64,000 nucleotides of DNA, taken from positions 558,001 through 622,000 of the forward strand of contig CAWBTX010000006.1 of assembly GCA_963791905.1 (NCBI GenBank), given 5' to 3'. Positions 54,507-62,565 of this stretch are shown here, piece by piece. Source of the DNA: Gaiellasilicea sp963791905 (GTDB taxonomy: Bacteria; Actinomycetota; Thermoleophilia; Gaiellales; Gaiellaceae). The notes below the pieces were generated by a model, which had not been told where the DNA came from, searched no databases, and saw nothing but the letters and a program-made list of their open reading frames with translations. The translations under genes and the position numbers were made by a program. Numbering within the stretch: position 1 is the stretch's first letter; each line of letters begins with the position of its first letter.

Positions 54507-55220
54507 GTGCGGGCCTGCGTCTGCCTCCCCACGTACGACGAGCGCGAGAACCTCGAGCCGATGCTCCGCGCGCTCGCCGACGTGCTCGGACCGGACGACC
54601 GCGTGCTCGTCATCGACGACAACTCGCCGGACGGGACGGGTGAGCTGGCCGACCGCCTCGCGGCCGAGCTGCCGTTCGTCGACGTCCTGCACCGAGAGCG
54701 GAAGGAGGGGCTCGGGCCTGCGTATCTCGCCGGCTTCCGGCACGCGCTGGCCGCCGGCGCCGAGCTCGTCGTCGAGCTGGACTGCGACTTCTCGCACGAT
54801 CCGGCGGACGTCCCGCGTCTGATCGCGGCCGCGGTGGACGCGGACGTCGTGCTCGGCTCCCGCTACGTTCCCGGCGGGAAGGTGCGGGACTGGGGGCTGT
54901 TGCGGCGCGCGATCTCACGAGCGGCCTCGCTCTACACACAGCTGCTGCTGATGCCGGTCAAGGACGCGACCGGGGGCTTCAAGTGCTTCCGTCGCGAGGT
55001 GCTCGAGCGGATCGACCTCGACGCGATCAACGCGCGCGGCTACATGTTCCAGATCGAGACGACGTACCGGGCCCGTCGCGCGGGCTTCAGGGTCGTCGAG
55101 ATCCCGATCACCTTCGTCGACCGACGTGTCGGCGGCTCGAAGATGTCGCGGGGAATCGTGCTGGAGGCGATCTGGAAGGTGCCGGCGCTCCGGCTGGCGG
55201 CGGTCAAGGGGCGCGTGTGA
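54507..55220 (+). CDS. Polyprenol-phosphate mannosyltransferase (Dpm1-like GT2)
   Basis: This 237-residue soluble GT-A enzyme shows CLPTYDERENLEPML, VIDDNSPDGTGELAD, the acceptor motif KEGLGPAYLAGFRHAL, DXD in ELDCDFSHDP, GSRYVPGG and DATGGFKCFRREVLE. It has no C-terminal membrane domain, as in actinobacterial Ppm1 D2. It likely makes polyprenyl-phosphate-mannose for glycolipids or protein O-mannosylation. The stop overlaps the thioredoxin GTG. Confidence 0.92.
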   Translation: MRACVCLPTYDERENLEPMLRALADVLGPDDRVLVIDDNSPDGTGELADRLAAELPFVDVLHRERKEGLGPAYLAGFRHALAAGAELVVELDCDFSHDPADVPRLIAAAVDADVVLGSRYVPGGKVRDWGLLRRAISRAASLYTQLLLMPVKDATGGFKCFRREVLERIDLDAINARGYMFQIETTYRARRAGFRVVEIPITFVDRRVGGSKMSRGIVLEAIWKVPALRLAAVKGRV

Positions 55221-55543
55221 GAGACGTCTCCGACGCGGGCTTCGAGGACGAGGTGCTGCGCGCCGAGGGCGCGACGATCGTCGACTTCTGGGCGCCGTGG
55301 TGCAAGCCGTGCGACGCGATCGAGCCGATTCTCGAGGGGCTCGCGGCGGAGCGCGGCGTCGCGCTCGTCCGCGTGAACATCGACGAGCACCTCGGCGTTC
55401 CGTCTCGCTACGGCGTGCTCTCGCTGCCGACGGTCATCCTCTTCCGCGACGGCGAGCCGCGCTCGACGGTCGTCGGCGTCCGCTCGCGGGCGCACTACGA
55501 GCGCGAGTTCGCGCCCTATCTCTCGGAGGGCATCCAGCGGTGA
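55217..55543 (+). CDS. trx: Thioredoxin
   Basis: This 108-residue thioredoxin fold has the active site WAPWCKPC (CKPC, not the usual CGPC), VRVNIDEH and the cis-proline loop SLPTVILFRDGE. It lies in an overlap chain: Dpm1-like stop/trx start and trx stop/next start both share GTGA. The altered dipeptide between the cysteines would change its redox potential. Confidence 0.92.
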   Translation: MRDVSDAGFEDEVLRAEGATIVDFWAPWCKPCDAIEPILEGLAAERGVALVRVNIDEHLGVPSRYGVLSLPTVILFRDGEPRSTVVGVRSRAHYEREFAPYLSEGIQR

Positions 55544-55780
55544 CCTTCGACGTCCTCGCGCGCGAGCCACGTCCGACACTGCGTCAATCATGGCCGCATT
55601 CGCGACGTGCTCGACGATCTTCTCGGCCGAGCGACACTGGTCACGATCGCCGCCGCGATCGCTCTCGGCTATGCGGTTCTCCAGCTCGCGCAGGGCGTCG
55701 CCGCGCTCGTCCTCTCCGCATTCACCGAGCGCGAGGGCGAGCTCGGCGGCGGCGGTCCGCTCGAGCTCGACGGCGACTGA
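55540..55780 (+). CDS. Small single-span membrane protein, one frame break
   Basis: A 79-residue protein (after removing one T near 55591) reads IRDVLDDLLGRATLVTIAAA into a hydrophobic helix (AIALGYAVLQLAQGVAALVLS) and a Gly/Glu-rich tail. The GTG at 55540 overlaps the trx stop, and the corrected length is a whole number of codons. No family recognised. Confidence 0.6.
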
Positions 55781-55804
55781 CGCACACTCCGCTTCAATGA
55801 GACG

Positions 55805-58045
55805 GTGAGCACGAAGGCGCCGGCCTGGAGCGACCTCCTCGAGGGCGAGGAACTGGCCTATCTCGGCAGCGAACCGACCCGGGACGGGCGGGCCGAGCCG
55901 TTCCCCGACGACCTCGATCCGCGTGTCGCCTCGGCGCTCGTCGGCCGCGGGATCTCGGCACTGTGGCGCCACCAGGCCGAGGCCTGGGAGGCGGTCCGAG
56001 ACGGCGGCAACCTCATCGTCACGACGGGCACGGCGAGCGGCAAGAGCCTCGCGTTCAACCTGCCCGTCCTCGACCTGCTCGCCCGCGACCCGAAGAGCCG
56101 TGCGCTCTTCCTCTATCCGACGAAGGCGCTCGCGCAAGACCAGGCCCGGGCTCTCGGCGCGTTCGGGCTCAAGGGCGTCAAGCCGGCGATCTATGACGGC
56201 GATACGGAGACGGAACGGCGGTGGCAGATCAGGAAGTGGGCGAACGTCATCCTGACCAACCCGGACATGCTCCACGTGGGCGTGCTGCCGCACCACGACC
56301 GCTGGGGCGACGTGCTCGCGAACCTCCGGTTCGTCGTCGTCGACGAGGCGCACGTGTACCGCGGCGTGTTCGGCTCGCACGTCGCGAACGTGCTGCGCCG
56401 GCTGCGCCGTCTCGCCCGCGCCTACGGGTCTGAGCCGCAGTTCGTGCTCGCGTCCGCAACGATCGCGAATCCTGCGCAGCTGGCGGAGTCGCTCCTCGGC
56501 GCGCCCGCAACCGTCGTCGACGCCGACGCGGCGCCGAGAGCGGAGCGGACGATCGCGCTCTGGAACCCCGAGCTGCTCGACGCCGAGCTCGGCCAGCGCG
56601 CGAGCGCGCTCGGCGACGCCTCGCGCCTGCTCGCGAGCTTCACGTCGCAGGGCCTGCGCACGATCTGCTTCGCGAAGAGCCGGAAGGCCGTGGAGCTGAT
56701 CCACCGCTTCACGGTCGACCGCGTCGACCGCGACGTCGCGGAGCGGCTGGCGCCCTACCGCGCGGGCTACACACCGGCCCAACGGCGCGAGATCGAGCGG
56801 CGGCTCATGGCCGGCGAGCTGCTCGGCGTGTCCGCGACGGACGCGCTCGAGCTCGGCATCGACATCGGCGAGCTCGACTGCGCCATCTCCGTCGGCTTCC
56901 CGGGGACGGTCTCGTCCCTGCGACAGCAGTGGGGGCGCGCCGGCCGCCGGGGGCACGGCCTCGCGGTGCTGATCGCAAGCGAGGACGCGCTCGACCAGTT
57001 CTTCATGCGCGATCCGGAGGCGCTGCTCGGCCGCACCGTCGAGGCGGCGATCCTCGACGGGACGAACCCGCGGATTCTCGACGGCCACGTCCTCTCCGCG
57101 GCGTTCGAGGGGCCGATCGACGACGCAGACGCCGAGACGCTCGGGCCGGAGGCGCTCGAGCGTGCGGCCGAGCTCCCCGAGCTGAAGCGGACGGACGCGG
57201 GCTGGGTCTGGGCGGGCAAGGACTACCCCGCGGCACGCGTGCCGCTGCGGTCCGCGGACCGGGAGGCGTTCACGGTCGTCGACGAGACGACGGGCTCGGT
57301 GCTCGGCCTCGTCGAGCGCTCACGCGCTTTCTCGACCATCCACGAGGGCGCTGTCTACCTCCATCTGGGCGAGCAACACCTCGTGCGGTCGCTCGATCTC
57401 GAGGCCCGCGTGGCCCTCGTCTCGCAGGCGACCGTCGACTGGTACACGCAGGCGAAGAAGGAAACGGAGACCGCCATCGTCGAGCCGCTCCGTCTCGAAT
57501 CGCGGCTCGGCGTCGCACTCCACTTCGGCCGGGTCTCGGTGACCGAGCAGGTCGTCGCCTACCAGCGCAAGTCGATCTCCGGCGGCGACACGCTCGAGAC
57601 GGTGCCGCTCGACCTGCCGGAGACCAGCTTCGACACGGAGGCGATCTGGTTCTCACCGACGCCGGCCCAGCTCGCCGGCCTGGAGGAGATGCCGACGCTC
57701 CTCTCGTCGCTGCACGCGGCGGAGCACTCGCTGATTGCACTGCTGCCCCTGTGGGCGATGTGCGACCGGTGGGACATCGGCGGCCTCTCGACCAACGTCC
57801 ACTTCCAGACCGGGCGGCCGACGATCTTCGTCTACGACGGCCACGCGGGCGGCGTCGGCATCACCGAGCGCGGCTTCGAGCGCTTCGAGGGCTGGGTCGC
57901 CGACACCGGGCGAATGTTGACCGGCTGCCCGTGCGCGGCCGGCTGCCCCTCGTGCGTCCAGAGCCCCAAGTGCGGCAACCTGAACGAGTACCTGGACAAG
58001 GCAGGGGCGTTGACGCTGCTGCGACGGCTGCTCGCGGCGGGCTAG
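55805..58045 (+). CDS. mrfA: DEAD/H-box helicase with DUF1998 (MrfA/YprA-like)
   Basis: This intact 746-residue superfamily 2 helicase shows Q-motif region ISALWRHQAEAWEAV, Walker A TGTASGKSLAFNLP, DEAH in VVVDEAHVYRGVFG and motif III LASATIANP. It also has motif VI-like QQWGRAGRRGHG and a C-terminal DUF1998 domain with four cysteines in GCPCAAGCPSC and CGNLNEYL. This is the layout of Bacillus MrfA, a relative of eukaryotic Hrq1, which acts in repair of mitomycin-type DNA damage. It begins 24 bp after the small membrane gene. Confidence 0.93.
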   Translation: MSTKAPAWSDLLEGEELAYLGSEPTRDGRAEPFPDDLDPRVASALVGRGISALWRHQAEAWEAVRDGGNLIVTTGTASGKSLAFNLPVLDLLARDPKSRALFLYPTKALAQDQARALGAFGLKGVKPAIYDGDTETERRWQIRKWANVILTNPDMLHVGVLPHHDRWGDVLANLRFVVVDEAHVYRGVFGSHVANVLRRLRRLARAYGSEPQFVLASATIANPAQLAESLLGAPATVVDADAAPRAERTIALWNPELLDAELGQRASALGDASRLLASFTSQGLRTICFAKSRKAVELIHRFTVDRVDRDVAERLAPYRAGYTPAQRREIERRLMAGELLGVSATDALELGIDIGELDCAISVGFPGTVSSLRQQWGRAGRRGHGLAVLIASEDALDQFFMRDPEALLGRTVEAAILDGTNPRILDGHVLSAAFEGPIDDADAETLGPEALERAAELPELKRTDAGWVWAGKDYPAARVPLRSADREAFTVVDETTGSVLGLVERSRAFSTIHEGAVYLHLGEQHLVRSLDLEARVALVSQATVDWYTQAKKETETAIVEPLRLESRLGVALHFGRVSVTEQVVAYQRKSISGGDTLETVPLDLPETSFDTEAIWFSPTPAQLAGLEEMPTLLSSLHAAEHSLIALLPLWAMCDRWDIGGLSTNVHFQTGRPTIFVYDGHAGGVGITERGFERFEGWVADTGRMLTGCPCAAGCPSCVQSPKCGNLNEYLDKAGALTLLRRLLAAG

Positions 58046-58123
58046 GGAACGCGACGAAACTGGCACGGAGTTGGAACGCTCCCGTCACAGTCTCGTGACG
58101 ATCTCCTCGATAGCGTTTCTGTA

Positions 58124-58142
58124 GGGGCACCCGGGGTGCCCC
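58124..58142. terminator. Hairpin in the gap after the helicase gene
   Basis: Perfect 8-bp arms GGGGCACC / GGTGCCCC with a 3-nt loop CGG, 79 bp past the helicase stop. It is a likely terminator before the ECF operon promoter. The rest of the 190-bp gap, apart from the promoter below, shows nothing further. Confidence 0.6.
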
Positions 58143-58174
58143 TGGGGGCACGTAGCGGCTCGTTGCCGACCTGT

Positions 58175-58201
58175 TGTCGATTTCCTCACGCCTCGCTCGT
58201 C
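58175..58201 (+). promoter_or_regulatory. ECF42-type sigma-dependent promoter
   Basis: TGTCGA at 58175-58180 and CGTC at 58198-58201, separated by 17 nt, match the -35 (TGTCGA) and -10 (CGAC/CGTC) described for ECF42 sigma factors. It lies 37 bp upstream of the first DGPF gene of the operon that also encodes the sigma factor, so the operon is probably autoregulated. Confidence 0.65.
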
Positions 58202-58237
58202 TACATGGTGAAATCGACCTCAACAGAGGAGGAGCAC

Positions 58238-58627
58238 ATGAAGTATCTGGCACTGATCTACGGCGACGAGAACGTCTGGGAGCAGGCGTCGCCCGAGGAG
58301 CGGGACGCCGCCTACAAGGAGTACTTCGCGTTCTCGGACGAGGCGGGCAAGGCGGGCGTGATGGCCGACGGGAACGAGCTCGACGCGACCTCGACGGCAA
58401 CCACCGTGCGTGTCCGGAACGACGAGACTGTCGTCACCGACGGGCCGTACACGGAGCTGAAGGAGTCGCTCGGCGGCTACTACGTCCTCGAGTGCGGCTC
58501 GATCGAGGAGGCCTGCACGTGGGCCGCCAAGATCCCCGGCGCGTCGTACGGCGCGGTCGAGGTGCGGCCGATCTACGTCGATCCCAGCTCGAATGGACAG
58601 AGCGAGAACGGTGGAGGTGCGTCGTGA
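58238..58627 (+). CDS. DGPF (YCII/PCEP-related) domain protein 1
   Basis: This 129-residue small ferredoxin-like fold protein starts MKYLALIYGDENVWEQ and contains the domain signature TVVTDGPYTELKESLGGYY. A Gly/Ser-rich tail ends it. DGPF proteins are companions of ECF42 sigma factors; their biochemical role is not established. AGAGGAGG precedes ATG 58238. The stop overlaps the next DGPF gene. Confidence 0.92.
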   Translation: MKYLALIYGDENVWEQASPEERDAAYKEYFAFSDEAGKAGVMADGNELDATSTATTVRVRNDETVVTDGPYTELKESLGGYYVLECGSIEEACTWAAKIPGASYGAVEVRPIYVDPSSNGQSENGGGAS

Positions 58628-58992
58628 AGTACGCAGCGCTGTTGACCAACCTGTCGGAAGACATCGACGCGTGGGAAAAGATGAGCCCGGAGGAGGCGCA
58701 GGCCTCGCGCGCCGAGGAGGTGCCGAAGTGGGAGGCCCTCTTCAACGAGCTCGGCCCGACGGGCGTGCTCGGCTTCGGGGCCGAGCTCGACAACCCGTCC
58801 ACGGCGAAGACCGTGCGCGTCCGCGAGGGCGAGACGATCGTCACCGACGGCCCCTTTGCGGAGACGAAGGAGCAGCTCGGCGGCCTGGTCGTGCTCGACT
58901 GCGAGGACCTCGACCAGGCGATCTCGATCGCGGCGAGGATCCCCGTGGCCTCCCGTGCTTCCGTCGAGCTGAGGCCGCTCGTCGAGCATTGA
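58624..58992 (+). CDS. DGPF (YCII/PCEP-related) domain protein 2
   Basis: This 122-residue paralogue of the preceding protein starts VKYAALLTNLSEDIDAWEKM and has TIVTDGPFAETKEQLGGL. GTG 58624 and the stop both overlap neighbours (GTGA, TTGA), so the operon is translationally coupled. Having two DGPF proteins per sigma factor suggests a heterodimer or duplicated sensor input. Confidence 0.9.
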   Translation: MKYAALLTNLSEDIDAWEKMSPEEAQASRAEEVPKWEALFNELGPTGVLGFGAELDNPSTAKTVRVREGETIVTDGPFAETKEQLGGLVVLDCEDLDQAISIAARIPVASRASVELRPLVEH

Positions 58993-60194
58993 CGGTCGAG
59001 CGCGCGTTCCGCGAGGAGTGGGGCCGTGCGGTCGCAGTCCTCACCCGCGTCCTCGGCGACCTCGATCGCGCCGAGGACGCAGTGCAGGACGCGTTCACAA
59101 CCGCGCTCGAGCGCTGGCCCCGCGACGGCACGCCCGCCAATCCGGCCGCGTGGATCATCACGACGGCCCGAAACCGTGCGGTCGACCGCCTCCGCCGGGA
59201 GCAGACGTTCGCTCGCAAGGCCGAGCTGCTCGCTCGTCTGGAGGAGCTCCCCGCGGAGGAAGAGGACGTGAGCTCGATTCCCGACGATCGGCTCGCGCTC
59301 GTCTTCACCTGCTGCCACCCCGCGATCGCGGCGGACGCGCGGATCGCGCTGACGCTGCGCGAGGTGGCCGGCCTGACGACGAGCGAGATCGCGCACGCCT
59401 TCCTCGTCGCCGAGCCGGCGATGGCACAGCGGCTCGTGCGCGCGAAGCGCAAGATCCGCCATGCGGCGATCCCGTTTCGCGTACCGCCGGACCACCTGCT
59501 GCCGGAGCGGCTGCGCTCGGTGCTCACCGTGCTGTACCTCGTCTTCAGCGAGGGCTACTCGACGAGCGCCGGCGAGGAGCACGTCCGAGCCGACCTGTGC
59601 GAGGAGGCGATCAGGCTGGCGAAGCTGCTCGTGCTCTTGATGCCCGACGAGCCCGAGGCGCTCGGGTTGCTGGCACTCATGCTCCTTCAGGACGCGCGAC
59701 GCGACGCACGGCGGGCACCGGACGGCTCGCTCGTCCTGCTCGAGGACCAGGATCGCTCGCGCTGGAACCGCCGGCGGATCGACGAGGGTCAGCGCGTGCT
59801 GGAGCGCGCGCTCGCGCACCGTGCGCCCGGCCCCTACCAGCTGCAGGCGGCGATCGCCGCGCTGCATGTCGAGGCCGAGCACTCGGACGACACGGACTGG
59901 CCACAGATCGCCGCGCTCTACACCGAGCTCGCGCGCTGCCAGCCGTCGCCGATCGTCGAGCTCAACCGCGCGGTCGCCGTCGCGATGGCCGAGGGTCCGG
60001 AGCGCGGGCTCGCGCTGATCGACGGGATCGATCTCCCGGGTTACCACCTCCTCCACGCCGCCCGGGCGGACCTGCTGCGGCGGCTCGAGCGGAGGGACGA
60101 GGCGGCCGAGGCCTACCGCACGGCCCTGTCGCTCGAGATGAACGCGGCGGAGAGAGCGTTTCTCGAAGGTCGGTTATCCGCACTGACGCCCTGA
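58989..60194 (+). CDS. ECF42-type RNA polymerase sigma factor with C-terminal TPR-like extension
   Basis: This 401-residue protein has region 2 (GDLDRAEDAVQDAFTTALERW) and region 4 (LTLREVAGLTTSEIAHAFLV), then about 200 residues of helical repeats (for example YQLQAAIAALHVEAEHSDDTDW and SPIVELNRAVAVAM), characteristic of ECF42. TTG 58989 overlaps the DGPF2 stop. There is no anti-sigma factor; the C-terminal extension and DGPF proteins are thought to take that role. Confidence 0.93.
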   Translation: MTVERAFREEWGRAVAVLTRVLGDLDRAEDAVQDAFTTALERWPRDGTPANPAAWIITTARNRAVDRLRREQTFARKAELLARLEELPAEEEDVSSIPDDRLALVFTCCHPAIAADARIALTLREVAGLTTSEIAHAFLVAEPAMAQRLVRAKRKIRHAAIPFRVPPDHLLPERLRSVLTVLYLVFSEGYSTSAGEEHVRADLCEEAIRLAKLLVLLMPDEPEALGLLALMLLQDARRDARRAPDGSLVLLEDQDRSRWNRRRIDEGQRVLERALAHRAPGPYQLQAAIAALHVEAEHSDDTDWPQIAALYTELARCQPSPIVELNRAVAVAMAEGPERGLALIDGIDLPGYHLLHAARADLLRRLERRDEAAEAYRTALSLEMNAAERAFLEGRLSALTP

Positions 60195-60205
60195 CTGGCC
60201 CCTGG

Positions 60206-60211
60206 TACGGT
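60206..60211 (+). promoter_or_regulatory. Putative leaderless -10 of the homocysteine methyltransferase gene
   Basis: TACGGT lies 9 nt before ATG 60221; no Shine-Dalgarno is present. Confidence 0.3.
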
Positions 60212-60220
60212 CGCCCGACG

Positions 60221-61187
60221 ATGTATCGCCAGCACTTGCCCCAGCTCGACGGCGGCGTCTTCCTCACGGACGGAGGCATCGAGACGACGCTCATCTTCCA
60301 CCAGGGCCTCGACCTGCCGGAGTTCGCCGCGTTCGACCTGCTCAAGGACGACGCCGGGACCGATGAGCTCCGCCGCTACTTCCGGCCCTACGTGAAGCTC
60401 GCCCGCGCGCGGGGCCTCGGGTTCGTGCTCGAGAGCCCGACCTGGCGCGCAAACCCGGACTGGGCCGCCAGGATCGGCTACTCGCGGGACGAGCTGGAGG
60501 CGCTCAACCGGAAGGCGATCGCGCTGATGGAGGAGCTCCGCGACGAGGCGGCGTCGCCAGCGGTGTCCCCAGCGCCGATCGTGATCAGCGGCAACATCGG
60601 CCCGCACGAGCGACGGCTACAGCCCGGAGACGATGCTGACCGCCGACGAGGCGGAGGCCTATCACGCAACGCAGATCGGCACCTTCGCCGACACGGCCGC
60701 CGACATGGTGACCGCGCTCACGATGACCTATGCGGACGAGGCGATCGGCGTCACGCGAGCCGCGCAGAAGGCCGGACTGCCGGCGGTGATCTCGTTCACG
60801 CTCGAGACCGACGGCAGGCTGCCGAACGGTCAGCCGCTCGGCGAGGCGATCGAGCAGGTCGACCGCGAGACGGGCAACGGCCCCGCCTACTACATGATCA
60901 ACTGCGCGCACCCGACTCACTTCGAGGCCGTCCTCGAGCAGGGGGCGCCGTGGGTCGAGCGCATCGGCGGACTGCGCACCAACGCCTCGATGAAGAGCCA
61001 TGCGGAGCTGGACGAGGCCGAGGAGCTCGACGAGGGCGACCCAGCCGACCTGAGCACGAGGCACGGCGCGCTCAAGAGCCGGCTGCCGAAGGTGAACGTC
61101 CTCGGCGGCTGCTGTGGGACCGACGCCCGCCACGTAGGCGCGATCTGCGAGGTCTGGACCGCCGAGCGGGAGGCGAGCCCGGCCTAG
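60221..61187 (+). CDS. Homocysteine S-methyltransferase family protein, one frame break
   Basis: This 321-residue (corrected) zinc methyltransferase shows FLTDGGIETTLIF, ESPTWRANPDW, VISGNIGPHE, ISFTLETDGRLPNG, INCAHPTHF with the first Cys ligand and the CC pair in LGGCCGTDARH. One C near 60611 interrupts the frame; removal gives PHEDGYSPETMLTADEA. It transfers methyl from SAM or S-methylmethionine to homocysteine. It is flanked by the ECF operon and the Rrf2-cys region, in keeping with sulfur metabolism. Confidence 0.9.
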
Positions 61188-61189
61188 CC

Positions 61190-61195
61190 TAGGAT
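61190..61195 (+). promoter_or_regulatory. Putative leaderless -10 of the Rrf2 gene
   Basis: TAGGAT lies 6 nt before GTG 61202, just after the stop of the methyltransferase gene. Confidence 0.45.
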
Positions 61196-61201
61196 TGCGC
61201 C

Positions 61202-61615
61202 GTGCGAGTCTCGGCGAAGGTCGACTATGCGCTGCGCGCGCTCGCCGAGCTGGCCGTCGCCCCGCCGGGCCCGGTCAAGGGCGAGCGGCTCGCAACCGCG
61301 CAGGACATCCCGCTCAAGTTCCTCGAGAACATCCTCCTCGAGCTGCGGCGCTCCGAGATCGTCGCGAGCCAGCGCGGCGCCGAGGGCGGCTACTGGTTGG
61401 CGAAGCCGCCGGCGGAGATCAGCCTCGCCGACGTCATCCGCGCGGTCGAGGGCCCGATCGCGACGGTGCGGGGCGCGCGCCCCGAGGACGTCGAGTACAC
61501 CGGTGCCGCGACAGGCCTGCGCGACGTCTGGATCGAGCTGCGGCGCAGCATGCGCGGCGTGCTCGAGGAGACGTCGCTCGCCGATCTCGTCGACGGCCGT
61601 CAGACGGGCGCCTGA
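61202..61615 (+). CDS. Rrf2-family transcriptional regulator (CymR-like)
   Basis: The 137 residues have the Rrf2 winged helix: VSAKVDYALRALAELA, IPLKFLENILLELRRSEIVAS and RGAEGGYWLAKPPAEI. The three-cysteine iron-sulfur motif of IscR/NsrR is absent, so it is likely a CymR-type regulator rather than an FeS sensor. Convergent overlap (16 bp) with cysA suggests it controls sulfate uptake in response to cysteine precursors. Confidence 0.88.
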   Translation: MRVSAKVDYALRALAELAVAPPGPVKGERLATAQDIPLKFLENILLELRRSEIVASQRGAEGGYWLAKPPAEISLADVIRAVEGPIATVRGARPEDVEYTGAATGLRDVWIELRRSMRGVLEETSLADLVDGRQTGA

Positions 61616-62565
61616 GACGCGAAGACGCGCTCGCGCGAGGCGCGGACGTACACCGTCTGCCCGGCCTCGAGCCCGAGCTCCTCGCAGCGGTCGCGCGTGA
61701 CCTGCGCCCAGAGCTGCTCGCCGTCGGCGCGGGCGAGCTCGACGCGCACCTCGAAGCCGAGATGGACGATCCGCTCGACCGTCGCCTCGTCGGCGCCGTT
61801 CTCGGGATGGGTCAGGAGCTCGAGGTCGTGCGGGCGCACCCACGCCTCGTCGACGCGGTTGACGGGGCCGACGAAGCTCATCACGAACTCGGTCTCGGGC
61901 TGCTCGTAGAGGTCGCGCGGATGGCCGACCTGCTCGATGCGGCCGTGGTTCATCACCGCGACCTGGTCGGCGACCTCCATCGCCTCCTCCTGGTCGTGCG
62001 TGACGAACACGGTCGTGACGTGCACCTCGTCGTGCAGCCGCCGCAGCCACGCGCGCAGCTCGGCGCGCACCCGCGCGTCCAGCGCGCCGAACGGCTCGTC
62101 GAGCAGCAGCACCTTCGGCTCGACGGCGAGTGCCCGAGCGAGCGCCATTCGCTGCCGCTGGCCGCCGGAGAGCTGCGCCGGATAGCGGGTGGCGAACGGT
62201 GAGAGCTGGACGAGCTCGAGCAGCTCTGCGACGCGGGCCTTGATCTCGGCCCGAGGCCGCTTCCGAACCGTCAGCCCGAAGGCGACGTTGTCCCGAACGG
62301 TCATGTGCTTGAAGGCCGCGTAGTGCTGGAAGACGAAGCCGACGCCTCGTTTCTGCGGCGAGAGCGAGGTCGCGTCCTCGCCGGAGATGACGATCTCGCC
62401 CGCGTCGGGCTGCTCGAGGCCGGCGATGACCCGCAGCAGCGTCGACTTCCCCGACCCGCTGGGACCGAGCAGCGCGGTGAGCCCGCCGCTGGTGACGTCC
62501 AGCGAGACGTCGTCGAGCGCGGTGAACTCGCCGAAGCGCTTCGTGACGTTGCGAGCCGAGATCAC
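61600..62565 (-). CDS. cysA: Sulfate/thiosulfate ABC transporter ATP-binding protein
   Basis: This 321-residue ABC ATPase has Walker A GPSGSGKSTLLR, Q-loop FVFQHYAAFKHMTV (CysA-type), signature LSGGQRQRMALARAL, Walker B VLLLDEPFGALD and switch His in VTHDQEEAMEVAD. A C-terminal TOBE domain (about 240-320) follows FVGPVNRVDEAWVRPHDL. GTG 62565 overlaps the cysW stop (GTGA). Confidence 0.93.
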   Translation of the reverse strand: MISARNVTKRFGEFTALDDVSLDVTSGGLTALLGPSGSGKSTLLRVIAGLEQPDAGEIVISGEDATSLSPQKRGVGFVFQHYAAFKHMTVRDNVAFGLTVRKRPRAEIKARVAELLELVQLSPFATRYPAQLSGGQRQRMALARALAVEPKVLLLDEPFGALDARVRAELRAWLRRLHDEVHVTTVFVTHDQEEAMEVADQVAVMNHGRIEQVGHPRDLYEQPETEFVMSFVGPVNRVDEAWVRPHDLELLTHPENGADEATVERIVHLGFEVRVELARADGEQLWAQVTRDRCEELGLEAGQTVYVRASRERVFASQAPV

